Shown here piece by piece: positions 1-8,034 of a stretch of 64,000 bases of DNA. This DNA is from a virus: the IMG/VR virus record IMGVR_UViG_3300032298_001038, positions 124,001 through 188,000 of that record. One strand, 5' to 3'. Both the position numbers and the translations under genes were made by a program. The notes beneath the pieces are model-generated. The model saw only the letters and a list, made by a program, of their open reading frames with translations, did no database searches and was not told the origin of the DNA. How positions within the stretch are numbered: position 1 is the stretch's first letter; every line of letters starts with the position of its first letter.

Positions 1-325
1 CGTCAAACGCGACGTTGTGTCCGGCCGGAATTAACCGCGCCTTGCCAGACTTGCGAATCATCGCCTCGATGTACGAGCAGAGTTGATTGCTGGCCTCTTG
101 CGCGGGGATCGCCGTGGCGTCGTGTTCAGCGATGTTGATTTTGTTCACGGAGAGCGCGCCTGCTGTAAGCGCATACTCTTCGTGCTTGATCTTCAAATAA
201 AGCCCGTGTTCGCCGTTATCGCGGGGAATGATATTAAAATCTGGATCGACGCAAATCGCAGACACAGTAAGCAAACTGTGCTGCGGCGTCAGACCGCCTG
301 TTTCCGTGTCGACGAACAGGTACAT
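1..325 (-). CDS. DnaQ-like 3'-5' exonuclease, partial (C-terminus beyond left edge)
   Basis: Translating the minus strand from an ATG at 325 gives 108 residues that run off the window. Residues 4-8 read FVDTE, the DxE of exonuclease motif I in DEDD-family nucleases, and residues 102-108 read GHNVAFD, the motif II pattern (H-N-x-x-F-D). Motif III would lie outside. The start overlaps the stop of the upstream gene by one base (TAATG). Members of this family proofread DNA or degrade RNA/DNA ends; which applies here cannot be seen. The family call is fairly firm, the substrate unknown. Confidence 0.8.
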   Translation of the reverse strand, partial: MYLFVDTETGGLTPQHSLLTVSAICVDPDFNIIPRDNGEHGLYLKIKHEEYALTAGALSVNKINIAEHDATAIPAQEASNQLCSYIEAMIRKSGKARLIPAGHNVAFD

Positions 326-600
326 TAGTTGAAGTGCTCTTCGGTTTCTTCGGGGTTGCCCTCAAACCCCACAAACTCACCACCTTCTTCGTTGAAGATG
401 ATGCCGGGCGTTGTCTGCGCCGGGATGTCTTCCGCGGCAGCGTGGGCGGCACGAAGCAGCAACGCGTATATCTCGTCACCATGCTCCTTGCCGAACCTCA
501 TGCATAAAAGCCCACGTACAGACAGATAAGCCTCGTACGGCTCAAAACCGTCGGCTGTCGGTTCGTAGTCATCAAAATCAGCAAAATCTGCGTTTGTCAT
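325..600 (-). CDS. Small acidic protein of unknown function
   Basis: 91 aa from the ATG at 600; a GTG at 606 is an alternative start. It is acidic, with N-terminal repeats of Asp/Phe (ADFADFDDYE), and has no signal peptide, membrane segment or recognised domain. It sits between the 379-aa unknown gene upstream (7 nt gap) and the exonuclease gene downstream (1 nt overlap), so it is probably co-transcribed and translationally coupled with both. Confidence 0.65.
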   Translation of the reverse strand: MTNADFADFDDYEPTADGFEPYEAYLSVRGLLCMRFGKEHGDEIYALLLRAAHAAAEDIPAQTTPGIIFNEEGGEFVGFEGNPEETEEHFN

Positions 601-606
601 AACCAC

Positions 607-1746
607 TCAAAAAATAACGGTGAGTGAAATCAATCGGTCTTTCAACGGGAACAAATACACTCCGCGCAAAGAGTAGAGGCGCGGAGTTTCGTGGCGCATG
701 AGCACGATGTCTTCACCCGTCTCGGTTTCCCGAACAAGGCGTGCAGTGCTGTATGGGCCGAGAGTATCTTGGTTGGCGTCTAACACAACAAGAAGATCAG
801 TCTCGGGAATCGGAAACCGAACTGTCGCCCCTACGGGACCAGTTGCGCCGGTGACGCCGATCCTAACAGATTCTCGACCCATGTCAAACACGTGTTCAAG
901 TGCCGCGATGTCTTCAACATCAGCAACCGCTTGCACGATTGGCTTGAGCGGTTTGCCTAAGTTACCAGCCGCAATGTATTCAAACTGCGGCTTTGAAATC
1001 ACAGCGTAAATATCCAGTTGCTGTGCAACTACGCACAACGCAAGAAACAACGCCGTCGGAATATCTGGGCACAGTACTTCTGTTTTTACAATGCGCAGAT
1101 GTTCGTAGTCTTTGGGCACACAAACAAACTCGCCGCTTTCGAGCAGCACGAAATACCGGTTCGTGCCGTTGTCAAAAGCCAGCCCGCGAATTTCTGGCCC
1201 GCGCTGCGAGTTGCCAAGTGTCGCCGAAAAGTACACCAACTTTGCGTCTAACTTAGAAAGCACGTCGTCGGTAATATTTTCCGGTTCAAATACTCGCTTC
1301 ACGAGCCAGTGGTTAAAAAGTTCCGGGGGCGCCGCCGGTTTCTTAGCCGGGGCAGCATCCTCGGCTAGTTCGTCCGCAAGGCTCTGTACCAGTTCTTGCA
1401 GCGTTTCTTCGGTCAGCGGCTTCTCGCGCCCCATCAGGCCGATAAACGCCAACAGACTTGCCAGCAAGATTTCCGGGACCATTTCAGCCGGCACGCCGCT
1501 CTTGGTCACGATGGCTTTGTACTTTTCAGATAACAAAGCCTTGGTAATAGAAAAGGGAATTCGACTCCATTCGATCTCGGGCAGGCTCGCCAATAACTCG
1601 GCGATTGCAAACCCGGTGTTGCAGGACTTCGAGTGCCGAAGAAGTTCTACAAGGCCGGCCGTCAGAAATAACTTGTCCGCCGGCGGATGGCCAGAGATGT
1701 TCTCTAGAAAACTGTTAAACGGTTCTGTCAGGTGATTGTCGCTCAT
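607..1746 (-). CDS. Unknown 379-aa protein
   Basis: 379 aa from an ATG at 1746, overlapping the end of the XRE-type gene by 32 nt. The N-terminal half is mostly helical in character, followed by an Ala/Pro/Lys-rich linker at about residues 132-142. The C-terminal half is beta-rich and includes a short Gly-x-y run ([10 protein letters not shown]). No catalytic motif was recognised. It may be a partner of the regulator upstream, but that rests only on gene order. Confidence 0.7.
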   Translation of the reverse strand: MSDNHLTEPFNSFLENISGHPPADKLFLTAGLVELLRHSKSCNTGFAIAELLASLPEIEWSRIPFSITKALLSEKYKAIVTKSGVPAEMVPEILLASLLAFIGLMGREKPLTEETLQELVQSLADELAEDAAPAKKPAAPPELFNHWLVKRVFEPENITDDVLSKLDAKLVYFSATLGNSQRGPEIRGLAFDNGTNRYFVLLESGEFVCVPKDYEHLRIVKTEVLCPDIPTALFLALCVVAQQLDIYAVISKPQFEYIAAGNLGKPLKPIVQAVADVEDIAALEHVFDMGRESVRIGVTGATGPVGATVRFPIPETDLLVVLDANQDTLGPYSTARLVRETETGEDIVLMRHETPRLYSLRGVYLFPLKDRLISLTVIF

Positions 1747-2944
1747 TGGTAATTTTGCCCGCGTACACGTCGTTGCATGTTTGAAATAACTGACTGAACG
1801 TCGTTATTGTTGGTTGGTCTAAAAAGATGACGTGACCGCCGCGGATTTGAATCTCTGTTTGAAGGGTGTCGTCCGGCTTTGAAAACAGAACGAATGTGAA
1901 TCCAGTCTGGTGCGGCTCGACCATCCGAAGCGTTTCAAGGCGCTCCAAAAACAGTCGCACTCCGCGCTGACACTCGCCGGCGACGATCATCACGCCGCCG
2001 GGAGTGCCAAAAAAGTTTCGAAGTTGTTCGGTGTAGGCGAATAGGTCTACGTATGCCGCGGCGCCAACAGCGGCGCCAATCTCAGCGCCACGAATGTTAG
2101 GCGCGGTGTGCCGGCCGATCTCGCCAATCTCGGCGGCTACAAGGGCTGGCAGCCCCAAATCAAGTACGCCGGCTAGCAGACTCTTCTGCCTGTCAGCGTC
2201 AGCGGCAAAGCCAACGAGGCCAATCGCCTCTCCGTAGCCCATTCCGCGCTCGGCAGCAAAGCGAGCAACGGAATTGATATCAATAGGCGGCTGCGGGTGC
2301 GCAGCGTAGACGTCGTGCGACGCCGCGGTCAGCGTAGCGATTAGAAAGTCTACGTATTGCGCCTGAAAAAACGGCAGCAGTATTTGCGCCAGCGGGACGC
2401 CGGTTGATTCGTTACCTAAAAAAAAACCAACTGGTTTTTTGTTTGCATGCGCCAAATACACAACCCTAGCAGCGTCTTCGTAGGGTTTTACATCTTGGAT
2501 GGCGGGTTCTGTAAACGATACGCGCTCCGGCGGAAAAAACTCAGTGCCGGGATTGTGTGTGACAGCGTCAAACAAACAGAGGTTGCTGCGCATCTGCGGC
2601 GGCAATGACAGCCGGTCTGGTTCGCCAGCAGGAAGTTCCATAATGTTGCCGACGCCGCACAGCAACCACTCCGCGCGGATACCGATCTTGGTCACGATCT
2701 GCGCGGCCATGTTGATCGACAGCCGCGAATGGCCGTAGAGCACGCGGTACATGTGGCGGTAGCAGACACCAGCCGCTGCGGCCATCGCGTGTGAATCACC
2801 GTGGAACAACGCGTTGCATGCATATGCAAGTCGGGCTTTGACGGCAGGATACTCGTGCCAAACCTGCCTCTTGTTCTGCCCGTACTTTTCCATGGCGGCT
2901 TTATCGCGCCGCACACGGTTTTTACGCCCGCTTTTGTTGACCAT
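1715..2944 (-). CDS. XRE/Cro-type helix-turn-helix protein with large C-terminal domain
   Basis: 409 aa from the ATG at 2944, which has AGGA 6 nt upstream; a longer reading frame exists but runs into the preceding gene. The N-terminus is very basic (NKSGRKNRVRRDK). Residues about 40-95 resemble a Cro/CI-type DNA-binding domain: an Ala-rich helix, YRHMYRVLYGHSRLS in the recognition-helix position, then IRAEWLLCGVG, close to the 'WLLtGxG' ending common in phage repressors. The remaining 300 residues were not recognised. The role is probably transcriptional regulation; the fused domain may sense a ligand or oligomerise. Confidence 0.6.
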   Translation of the reverse strand: MVNKSGRKNRVRRDKAAMEKYGQNKRQVWHEYPAVKARLAYACNALFHGDSHAMAAAAGVCYRHMYRVLYGHSRLSINMAAQIVTKIGIRAEWLLCGVGNIMELPAGEPDRLSLPPQMRSNLCLFDAVTHNPGTEFFPPERVSFTEPAIQDVKPYEDAARVVYLAHANKKPVGFFLGNESTGVPLAQILLPFFQAQYVDFLIATLTAASHDVYAAHPQPPIDINSVARFAAERGMGYGEAIGLVGFAADADRQKSLLAGVLDLGLPALVAAEIGEIGRHTAPNIRGAEIGAAVGAAAYVDLFAYTEQLRNFFGTPGGVMIVAGECQRGVRLFLERLETLRMVEPHQTGFTFVLFSKPDDTLQTEIQIRGGHVIFLDQPTITTFSQLFQTCNDVYAGKITNERQSPDRTV

Positions 2945-3995
2945 TGTTTTCCTGTCGCTCTTGATCTTGCTGCCGCATCTTCTTGAGCAACCCGCTCCCC
3001 GCGCTTCTAAACTTGCCGTAGCCGCCAATCATGCGCTGCTTGGCCGTAGCGTTCAATGCCGCCGCGGTCAGGTCAATGTCTTCAGTCAACAGTTCTGACG
3101 GATAGCGCAAAAACGACAGCATTAACGTGTCGAGTTTATTTTCTGTCTCGTCCAGCCATCGCTCCTGCCAGTTCTTACCGCCAGACAACAACAACCGTTT
3201 GTGCTTCAAGATTTTTGTGCCACGGAAATTGATGCGCTCAACGGGTGACTTTTGCTCGGGCAGCGAAACAAACAGTTGCCGAAACTGGAGCCGCCAACCG
3301 CCGTCGACCGGGATAGGCACAAGCCGCCAGTACGCAGCAACTGTGTTGCGATGTATACGCAATTGCCGACTACGTTGTTGGATCAGCCGTTTGTATCTCT
3401 GCGTTTCACGCTGGATGATGAGCAGCGCTTCGGCCGCGTCGTCGGCACTGGCGTGGTTTGTCGAAGATATACGCGGCGCCGGAACAAACTGCTCGGTGAT
3501 GTACGGTGTCACGTAAATGCGTCCTGCGGCTCCTTGCCGAAGAAACGCGTTAATCACCAGCCGCATCTGCTGGTACTGCCGCATGGCGACTGCGCACCAA
3601 CACGACGGGCAGAAGTTCGAGTGCCCGCACGATTTAAACTTGCGGACGTTCTGCAACGCCGGCGGATATATCATCACCGTTGGGCAACAACTGGCGCACA
3701 GTTCAAACGCGCCAATAGCCCGCTGGGCGTCAAAGTAATGTTGATTTGGAATAATGCCGCGAACGAGAAAGTACTTATCGTACTTGGCCAGTTCGTAAGC
3801 ACGCGTTAAAAACTGCACGCGGCGAAAGTTAACACACGCCCGCATCGTTGGCAGGCTGTGGTCGCCGTCAGGCAAATCGTACGTGGCGGCGATGGCGGCA
3901 AGACACGGATTGCGGGACCGATAGCCGACAATAGGCAACGACCACCGCACAGCCTTTTGATAGGCGCTGTCGAAAACATCGAGTCCGACGGACAT
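2922..3995 (-). CDS. Zinc-motif protein, possibly replication-initiator-like
   Basis: 357 aa from the ATG at 3995, which overlaps the previous stop by one base. Around residue 120 it has KSCGHSNFCPSCWCAVAMRQ, a C-x-H-x3-C-x2-C cluster, followed soon after by a strand RIYVTPYI. A compact Cys/His cluster just before a beta strand occurs in some plasmid replication proteins, but no catalytic HUH or tyrosine motif could be confirmed. The C-terminus is Gln/Arg-rich and basic. Nucleic-acid binding is likely; the replication role is speculative. Confidence 0.6.
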   Translation of the reverse strand: MSVGLDVFDSAYQKAVRWSLPIVGYRSRNPCLAAIAATYDLPDGDHSLPTMRACVNFRRVQFLTRAYELAKYDKYFLVRGIIPNQHYFDAQRAIGAFELCASCCPTVMIYPPALQNVRKFKSCGHSNFCPSCWCAVAMRQYQQMRLVINAFLRQGAAGRIYVTPYITEQFVPAPRISSTNHASADDAAEALLIIQRETQRYKRLIQQRSRQLRIHRNTVAAYWRLVPIPVDGGWRLQFRQLFVSLPEQKSPVERINFRGTKILKHKRLLLSGGKNWQERWLDETENKLDTLMLSFLRYPSELLTEDIDLTAAALNATAKQRMIGGYGKFRSAGSGLLKKMRQQDQERQENNGQQKRA

Positions 3996-4477
3996 CACGC
4001 ATTCTCCGGCGCATCCGGAGGAGGCGTTTCAACCGGGGCGACCTCGGCCTCGGCAGCCAGCGACGCCTTGATGTGCTCCATGCGATCGCGAATAAGAGTC
4101 GCCGCAGCGTCAGCGCTTTCAACTTCAACAAACGGAAGTTTCTCTTGCAGATGCTTCCATTTTGTCTCGCCTACGCCGGCTACGTTAATCTCCCCGACTT
4201 TCGCCGCGGCAAACTCGTCTAACGTGGCGATTGCAATCGCATCGGCGCGATTCTGGAATACGATGATTTGGTTTTCTTTAGTCGAGAAGAAACTGGTGCC
4301 CTTCTCGTCCGTGATGACATAGCGCACCGGAACTTCACCGGTGTCAATGTAGTGCGTTTTCTTGCCCGGCGCGTCCGGTTGCTGTACGGCGTTAGGTGAG
4401 CAGCAGTACTTGTACTTCGTGCCGCTGCCGCAAATACAGCGGTCATTACGACGGGTTCCAATCCCGCGCTTGAGCAT
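3995..4477 (-). CDS. SEC-C motif protein
   Basis: 160 aa. The ATG at 4477 is chosen because GGAGG lies about 6 nt upstream and the zinc motif begins right after it. Residues 10-26 read RNDRCICGSGTKYKYCC, the classic SEC-C zinc-binding pattern (CxC...CC) found at the end of SecA and in many small proteins. The rest is mixed alpha/beta with an acidic, Pro-rich C-terminus. SEC-C domains bind zinc and often mediate protein contacts; the partner here is unknown. It begins a cluster that runs down to the left edge. Confidence 0.8.
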   Translation of the reverse strand: MLKRGIGTRRNDRCICGSGTKYKYCCSPNAVQQPDAPGKKTHYIDTGEVPVRYVITDEKGTSFFSTKENQIIVFQNRADAIAIATLDEFAAAKVGEINVAGVGETKWKHLQEKLPFVEVESADAAATLIRDRMEHIKASLAAEAEVAPVETPPPDAPENA

Positions 4478-4666
4478 GTGAGCCTCCGTGCTTTGGCGAA
4501 GAGCATAGCCTACCGAGTAGACCAAAAAGGTCAAGTCAGGTATTTCCCGAGAAAAACGGGGGTAATCTGAAAAATGACGCAGATTTTTTTTTGACGCAAG
4601 TCCTTGTCTTATCGCGGGTTACGGCAAAAAAATCTTCAAAAATGTTCGTTTTGACCGAACTACTTC
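4478..4666 (-). promoter_or_regulatory. Intergenic leader upstream of the SEC-C cluster
   Basis: 189 bp without a gene. It is AT-rich and holds several small dyads: CCCG/CGGG around 4547-4560, AATCTG/CAGATT followed by a T run near 4565-4590, and the weak terminator at 4633-4660. The promoter for the cluster starting at 4477 should lie here, but no convincing -35/-10 pair with normal spacing was found. Confidence 0.4.
4633..4660 (-). terminator. Weak intrinsic terminator candidate
   Basis: On the minus strand GTTCG, a 7-nt loop and CGAAC form a 5-bp stem followed by ATTTTT and, further on, seven T. It is directly downstream of the 65-aa gene ending at 4667. The stem is short, so efficiency is uncertain. 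Confidence 0.4.
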
Positions 4667-4680
4667 CTACTTCGTAGGAA
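4664..4680 (-). other. Hairpin containing a stop codon
   Basis: TTCCTAC and GTAGGAA form a perfect 7-bp stem with a 3-nt loop. The TAG stop (4667-4669) of the 65-aa gene lies in the stem. It is one of at least four cluster-end genes in the window whose stop codon sits in a hairpin. Confidence 0.6.
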
Positions 4681-4864
4681 AGAGACTCCCGTCTGGGGAA
4701 GAGGCAGAAGGCGATTCAGATGCCTTCGTGATTCGTTTGATCGCATTCAGGGATTCTTCAACCTGAAGCGTCAAACCTAGTAACCCGTACTTCAGTCCGG
4801 TCAAAACGCTTTCAACCTGCTCTAGGTCTGATTTTGATATCATTCCCGACTTTCTAGCGGTCAC
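4667..4864 (-). CDS. Small unknown protein, probably coiled coil
   Basis: 65 aa. After a short basic N-terminus the sequence has heptad-like hydrophobic spacing (LEQVESVLTGLKYGLLGLTL) and ends in a Ser/Pro-rich tail, suggesting a short oligomerising helix. The start overlaps the upstream stop (ATGA), so translation is probably coupled. It is the last gene of its cluster. Confidence 0.6.
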   Translation of the reverse strand: MTARKSGMISKSDLEQVESVLTGLKYGLLGLTLQVEESLNAIKRITKASESPSASSPDGSLFPTK

Positions 4865-5190
4865 GTTGCGCCTGCTGGTTCTTCTTCGTGATCAGGTAAT
4901 TCTACTTCTGGCAACACGTCGAAAATCGAAGAGTCCATGTCCAGAATAATCTGCGTCATGTCGGGCACTGTATTTCTAGGTACCGCGATAATGCAACGGA
5001 CATGAGGGTCACACGGAACACCAGCCTTGTGCTCGTGCATCATCGTAAACATGATGGGGAAATATTTGTCGTCAGGGAGCGCGTCAATCAAAGACTCAGG
5101 CAACGTCCGATTGTATTTCAAGACGTTGTGCGAAATATGATTGATGAGTTTCAGGTAGTGCTTGTCGAGGTATTTAACTTTGCGGGGCAT
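4861..5190 (-). CDS. Unknown 109-aa protein
   Basis: 109 aa with a basic, aromatic N-terminal third (KVKYLDKHYLK) and an acidic C-terminus (PEVELPDHEEEP). No domain recognised. It overlaps both neighbours by 1-4 nt and belongs to the cluster 5948-4667. Confidence 0.6.
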   Translation of the reverse strand: MPRKVKYLDKHYLKLINHISHNVLKYNRTLPESLIDALPDDKYFPIMFTMMHEHKAGVPCDPHVRCIIAVPRNTVPDMTQIILDMDSSIFDVLPEVELPDHEEEPAGAT

Positions 5191-5450
5191 TAGCGTTGTC
5201 TGGCCTTCTGGGCTTCGTGAAACTTGAGAACAGCATCGGCCGCTTGTTGCGCTTCGGAAGAGTTGTAGCCTTCCTGCTTAAAGCGCTCAGTTGCGTACCG
5301 GTGCTCAAACGATCCGCGATCAACGGATGGCGAAGTCGTGGTGCTGCTAGTCGAAGGGCCGCCGGTGATGGCGTTTATAATTGCTGTAATCCCGACGATA
5401 ATCAGCACGAAAAACCAAATACCGCTGTTTCCGCTGTTGTTTTGGCTCAT
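5190..5450 (-). CDS. Small single-pass membrane protein
   Basis: 86 aa. Residues about 11-29 (IWFFVLIIVGITAIINAIT) form one membrane segment, then a Ser/Thr-rich linker and a charged helix (SSEAQQAADAVLKFHEAQKA). AGGA lies 6 nt before the ATG. The function is unknown; small membrane proteins beside a second one (5823-5948) could act on the host envelope, but nothing shows this directly. Confidence 0.65.
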   Translation of the reverse strand: MSQNNSGNSGIWFFVLIIVGITAIINAITGGPSTSSTTTSPSVDRGSFEHRYATERFKQEGYNSSEAQQAADAVLKFHEAQKARQR

Positions 5451-5460
5451 ACTTATTCCT

Positions 5461-5826
5461 TTACATTTCTGAGAAAATACCGGTTTGAGAACTGTACGCG
5501 TATTGCCTAATTTCTACGCGGTGCGATTTGTAAAACGATAGTCTTTCGTTTTCTGCTTCAGTGCGTCGGGCGCGCACTTCTGCTGCCCGTTCTGCAATCT
5601 CTTCGGGCGTGGGGTCGACGATCTTGGTATTCGGCGACCGTCTTGGAACGTGCGTGCGCCGCGGTAATTTGTTTCGCCGAGCGAATTCTTGCAGCGCGGC
5701 GTGTGTTACTTTTAACTTTTTGGCTATTTCTTCTGTCGGCAACTCTCCGTGCCACCACCGTAACACATCTAGTAGCACAATTTTATTAGTACGTTTTTTC
5801 GGCGAATCCGTGCCCGGAACGTTCAT
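5461..5826 (-). CDS. Helix-turn-helix protein
   Basis: 121 aa. Residues about 18-55 read as an HTH: VLRWWHGELPTEEIAKKLKV then THAALQEFARRNKLPRR, the pattern of DNA-binding domains such as GcrA or resolvase C-termini. The rest is Arg/Glu-rich helix. It is probably a small DNA-binding regulator. Its ATG overlaps the stop of the 41-aa membrane gene (ATGA). Confidence 0.65.
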   Translation of the reverse strand: MNVPGTDSPKKRTNKIVLLDVLRWWHGELPTEEIAKKLKVTHAALQEFARRNKLPRRTHVPRRSPNTKIVDPTPEEIAERAAEVRARRTEAENERLSFYKSHRVEIRQYAYSSQTGIFSEM

Positions 5827-5948
5827 AAATCCTCAAAACGGCCAAAGAGGTGACCGAACAAAATAATCACCGCTATCAGCAACATTACGCCCAGCGTGTT
5901 TACTGGGCCGTTTGTTACGTTAACGGCGCTTGCCAGAAATGGCGACAT
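5823..5948 (-). CDS. 41-aa single-pass membrane peptide
   Basis: ATG at 5948, TGA at 5823-5825. The product has one strong hydrophobic segment (about residues 19-31, LGVMLLIAVIILF) followed by a short charged tail ending RFEDL. The stop overlaps the next start as ATGA, which supports it being real. No clear ribosome site was found; a TTG three codons upstream is an alternative start. Confidence 0.6.
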   Translation of the reverse strand: MSPFLASAVNVTNGPVNTLGVMLLIAVIILFGHLFGRFEDL

Positions 5949-5989
5949 GGCGGGCAAGAATAACGCCGCGCGCCAAAAACCACAAGGGG

Positions 5990-6199
5990 TTAGTCGTCGA
6001 ACCTGACGCGCCCGTTTTGGCCGACAACGCGCTTGTGGAGATAGTCCGGCAGGTCAGGATCGATTAGTCCGGCGAGCACGGAGAGCGCGTTGAACGCCGT
6101 CTCGTTGATGCCGTGTTCGTCTTCCAGTAATGCGTTTGCCAAAATCTTGAACAGTATGGCAAGTGGATTGCGGTCAATTGCCAGTTTTCTTTTGGGCAT
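5990..6199 (-). CDS. Small unknown protein
   Basis: 69 aa, basic N-terminus (PKRKLAIDRN) then an amphipathic helix (LAILFKILANALLEDEHG). Its start lies 26 nt inside the end of the upstream gene. No domain recognised. Confidence 0.55.
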   Translation of the reverse strand: MPKRKLAIDRNPLAILFKILANALLEDEHGINETAFNALSVLAGLIDPDLPDYLHKRVVGQNGRVRFDD

Positions 6200-6464
6200 T
6201 GTCGTTTTCGCTTTCCATTACGACATCCCAGCCAATGTGCGCAAAATTTTGCTTGGTAGCCAAAAAGTCGCCGTTGTCTACGAAACCAAGACTGGTGCAA
6301 ACCAGCCGCTTGTTCGTGTGGTCAATGCGAAACGTGGTTCCTGAGCGAGGAATACCCCATACGCCGCCGTCTTTGATCGTGCGGACAAGATTCTCGCACC
6401 ACGCAATTACGGCTGGCGACGGCGTGTCATCTGGATTGATGTTGAGTTCGTTGAATGCGACCAT
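6174..6464 (-). CDS. Unknown 96-aa protein
   Basis: 96 aa. The centre is beta-like (GIPRSGTTFRIDHTNKRLVC). Start and preceding stop overlap by one base (TAATG). It follows the two tandem paralogues and may belong with them; no function visible. Confidence 0.6.
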   Translation of the reverse strand: MVAFNELNINPDDTPSPAVIAWCENLVRTIKDGGVWGIPRSGTTFRIDHTNKRLVCTSLGFVDNGDFLATKQNFAHIGWDVVMESENDNAQKKTGN

Positions 6465-6997
6465 TAGATAGGCTGGAGTTGGCGCCGGTTGAAATGGGTT
6501 TCGCGGGCCTGATTCGCCTGCGAGTTAGATAACTTATCAGCGACCGCTTGGGGGTCGCACACTTTGGCAATGTACTCGATGAACGAGTCGAGCCACGGGC
6601 CGGCGGGTTCGGCCGATCGGACCTCGGAGAGCGAGTACGAGCCGTTGGCGCTGTACAGGTAAAGCATGCGGCTGCTGTCTTTGTCTTCGGTGCACCACCA
6701 GCGCGGGCCGCTGCCGGAGGAACCGCCCCACGATGAAAAAGACATCTCTGACACACGTTTGCTTCGTGCGTCGCAGTGCTGATATGTGCATTCGGCAAAC
6801 TGCTTTTTGTACAGGCGCTGCTGGCTGTCCAAACTCAGCGGCAAATCGGCAAATTCGATAAAGATATCTGTGAGGCCAGACGTCATGAACGCGGTGATCT
6901 CGCGTTCGCGTTTGGCGGCGGCCTGCTGTCGGGCGCGCTCGTTTTCGTTGATTACGCGCTGCTGGAGCGCAAAAACTCGGGCAAGTGCTTCGCTCAT
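6464..6997 (-). CDS. Unknown protein, paralogue of the adjacent upstream gene
   Basis: 177 aa. It starts MSEALARVFALQQRVINENE, a helical segment with many Arg/Glu, and carries WLDSFIEYIAKVCDPQAV near the C-terminus. The gene upstream (6994-7539) has the same architecture: MSDVLRRVAAVHRERFAKAE and FVDSFIKWLSKYITPQML at matching positions. The two probably arose by tandem duplication and then diverged; this copy has an extra Gly/Ser-rich stretch in the middle. Function unknown. Confidence 0.65.
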   Translation of the reverse strand: MSEALARVFALQQRVINENERARQQAAAKREREITAFMTSGLTDIFIEFADLPLSLDSQQRLYKKQFAECTYQHCDARSKRVSEMSFSSWGGSSGSGPRWWCTEDKDSSRMLYLYSANGSYSLSEVRSAEPAGPWLDSFIEYIAKVCDPQAVADKLSNSQANQARETHFNRRQLQPI

Positions 6998-7539
6998 GTC
7001 TCTGCCAGTTGAAGGATTTTGCGGGAACGTTTCACGACGCTGGGCGTTTCAAGGTCGATGTCCATGTCGACCAGCATCTGTGGAGTGATGTACTTGGACA
7101 ACCACTTGATAAACGAATCAACAAACCTTTTTTTGGCGTCGGCTTGGTCTTGCGTGACGCAGAAATTGTCTTTGCCGGCTACCACGCGGTAATAAATATG
7201 TTTAGGGCCGGCGTCGTTTTCTGTGGCGCTGTTATCTTCAACAACCCACTCGCACTGGGTGTTATTTTTGCCGTACACCGTCAGCCCGGTGTTTTGGATA
7301 TTTTCAATCGCCGTCGGATCGACCAAATCGCCAAGCGTGATTGTCAGGCTGTCGAGAATTTCGGGGACGGGGTTTGGGATTTTAATATTTTTGACTTCGT
7401 CCCACATTTCCGGCAGGCCAGTGTCTTTGAAATAAGCCTGTACGCGAACCAATTTCTTTTTGGCGTCTAGGCGCTTTTTTTCTGCTTTGGCAAATCGTTC
7501 GCGGTGCACGGCGGCAACGCGACGAAGAACGTCACTCAT
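6994..7539 (-). CDS. Unknown protein, paralogue of the adjacent downstream gene
   Basis: 181 aa, with a charged N-terminal helix (AKAEKKRLDAKKKLVRVQ), a beta-rich centre and a C-terminal FVDSFIKWLSKYITP helix shared with its neighbour. It overlaps both neighbours by 4 nt (ATGA), so the pair is translated together. The shared ends and different middles suggest two versions of one scaffold. Confidence 0.65.
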   Translation of the reverse strand: MSDVLRRVAAVHRERFAKAEKKRLDAKKKLVRVQAYFKDTGLPEMWDEVKNIKIPNPVPEILDSLTITLGDLVDPTAIENIQNTGLTVYGKNNTQCEWVVEDNSATENDAGPKHIYYRVVAGKDNFCVTQDQADAKKRFVDSFIKWLSKYITPQMLVDMDIDLETPSVVKRSRKILQLAET

Positions 7540-8033
7540 GTCATAGTCCTTTGCGCGGAAAACAGTCGGCCCATGCCTTCTTCTCGTCTAACCATTTGTT
7601 CTATGAGTTCTCGCTTTTCTCGTCCTCCGCCGCCGAATCTGAAGTCGATCCAGCGGTCGGGGGAGTATCCTCGCCACTCGATGTCGACAGTCTTTTTGTT
7701 GACTTTGGTGACGACGTAGTAGGCGCATCCGTCGCCCACAGGAGTTGTAAACATCTTGCCGACATGCATCCCGGCCGGAAGACTGCGTGAGTATGTGAGG
7801 GCCGCGTTTCTTTCTCGTTCGATGAAGTCATGATATTCGTCTAATGGGTTGAATGTCGGGCGGATGTCCGTAAGCGCGTCAACGTTTAACACGTAGCGGT
7901 CAGGGGTAACCGCGTCGTCGACAATGACCTGCTGCCCGTCGTTGTAATACTGAATTGACGCTTGACTAAACCGGTCGGCGACGCCGTAACACCACTTGTT
8001 CTTTTGCCGGTCGTACCACTTGACGTAATACAT
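7536..8033 (-). CDS. Unknown 165-aa protein
   Basis: The ATG at 8033 follows the upstream stop directly; a GTG at 8054 would add seven residues and overlap the upstream gene. The sequence is rich in Tyr/Trp (MYYVKWYDRQKNKWCYGVAD) and has a Gly-rich loop (RFGGGGREK). No known family recognised. It precedes the two paralogues in one run. Confidence 0.6.
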   Translation of the reverse strand: MYYVKWYDRQKNKWCYGVADRFSQASIQYYNDGQQVIVDDAVTPDRYVLNVDALTDIRPTFNPLDEYHDFIERERNAALTYSRSLPAGMHVGKMFTTPVGDGCAYYVVTKVNKKTVDIEWRGYSPDRWIDFRFGGGGREKRELIEQMVRREEGMGRLFSAQRTMT

Positions 8034-8034
8034 G

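Noticed and set aside
4565-4590. Plus-strand terminator AATCTG/CAGATT with T run
   Set aside because: No plus-strand gene precedes it, so it was not listed as a terminator feature.
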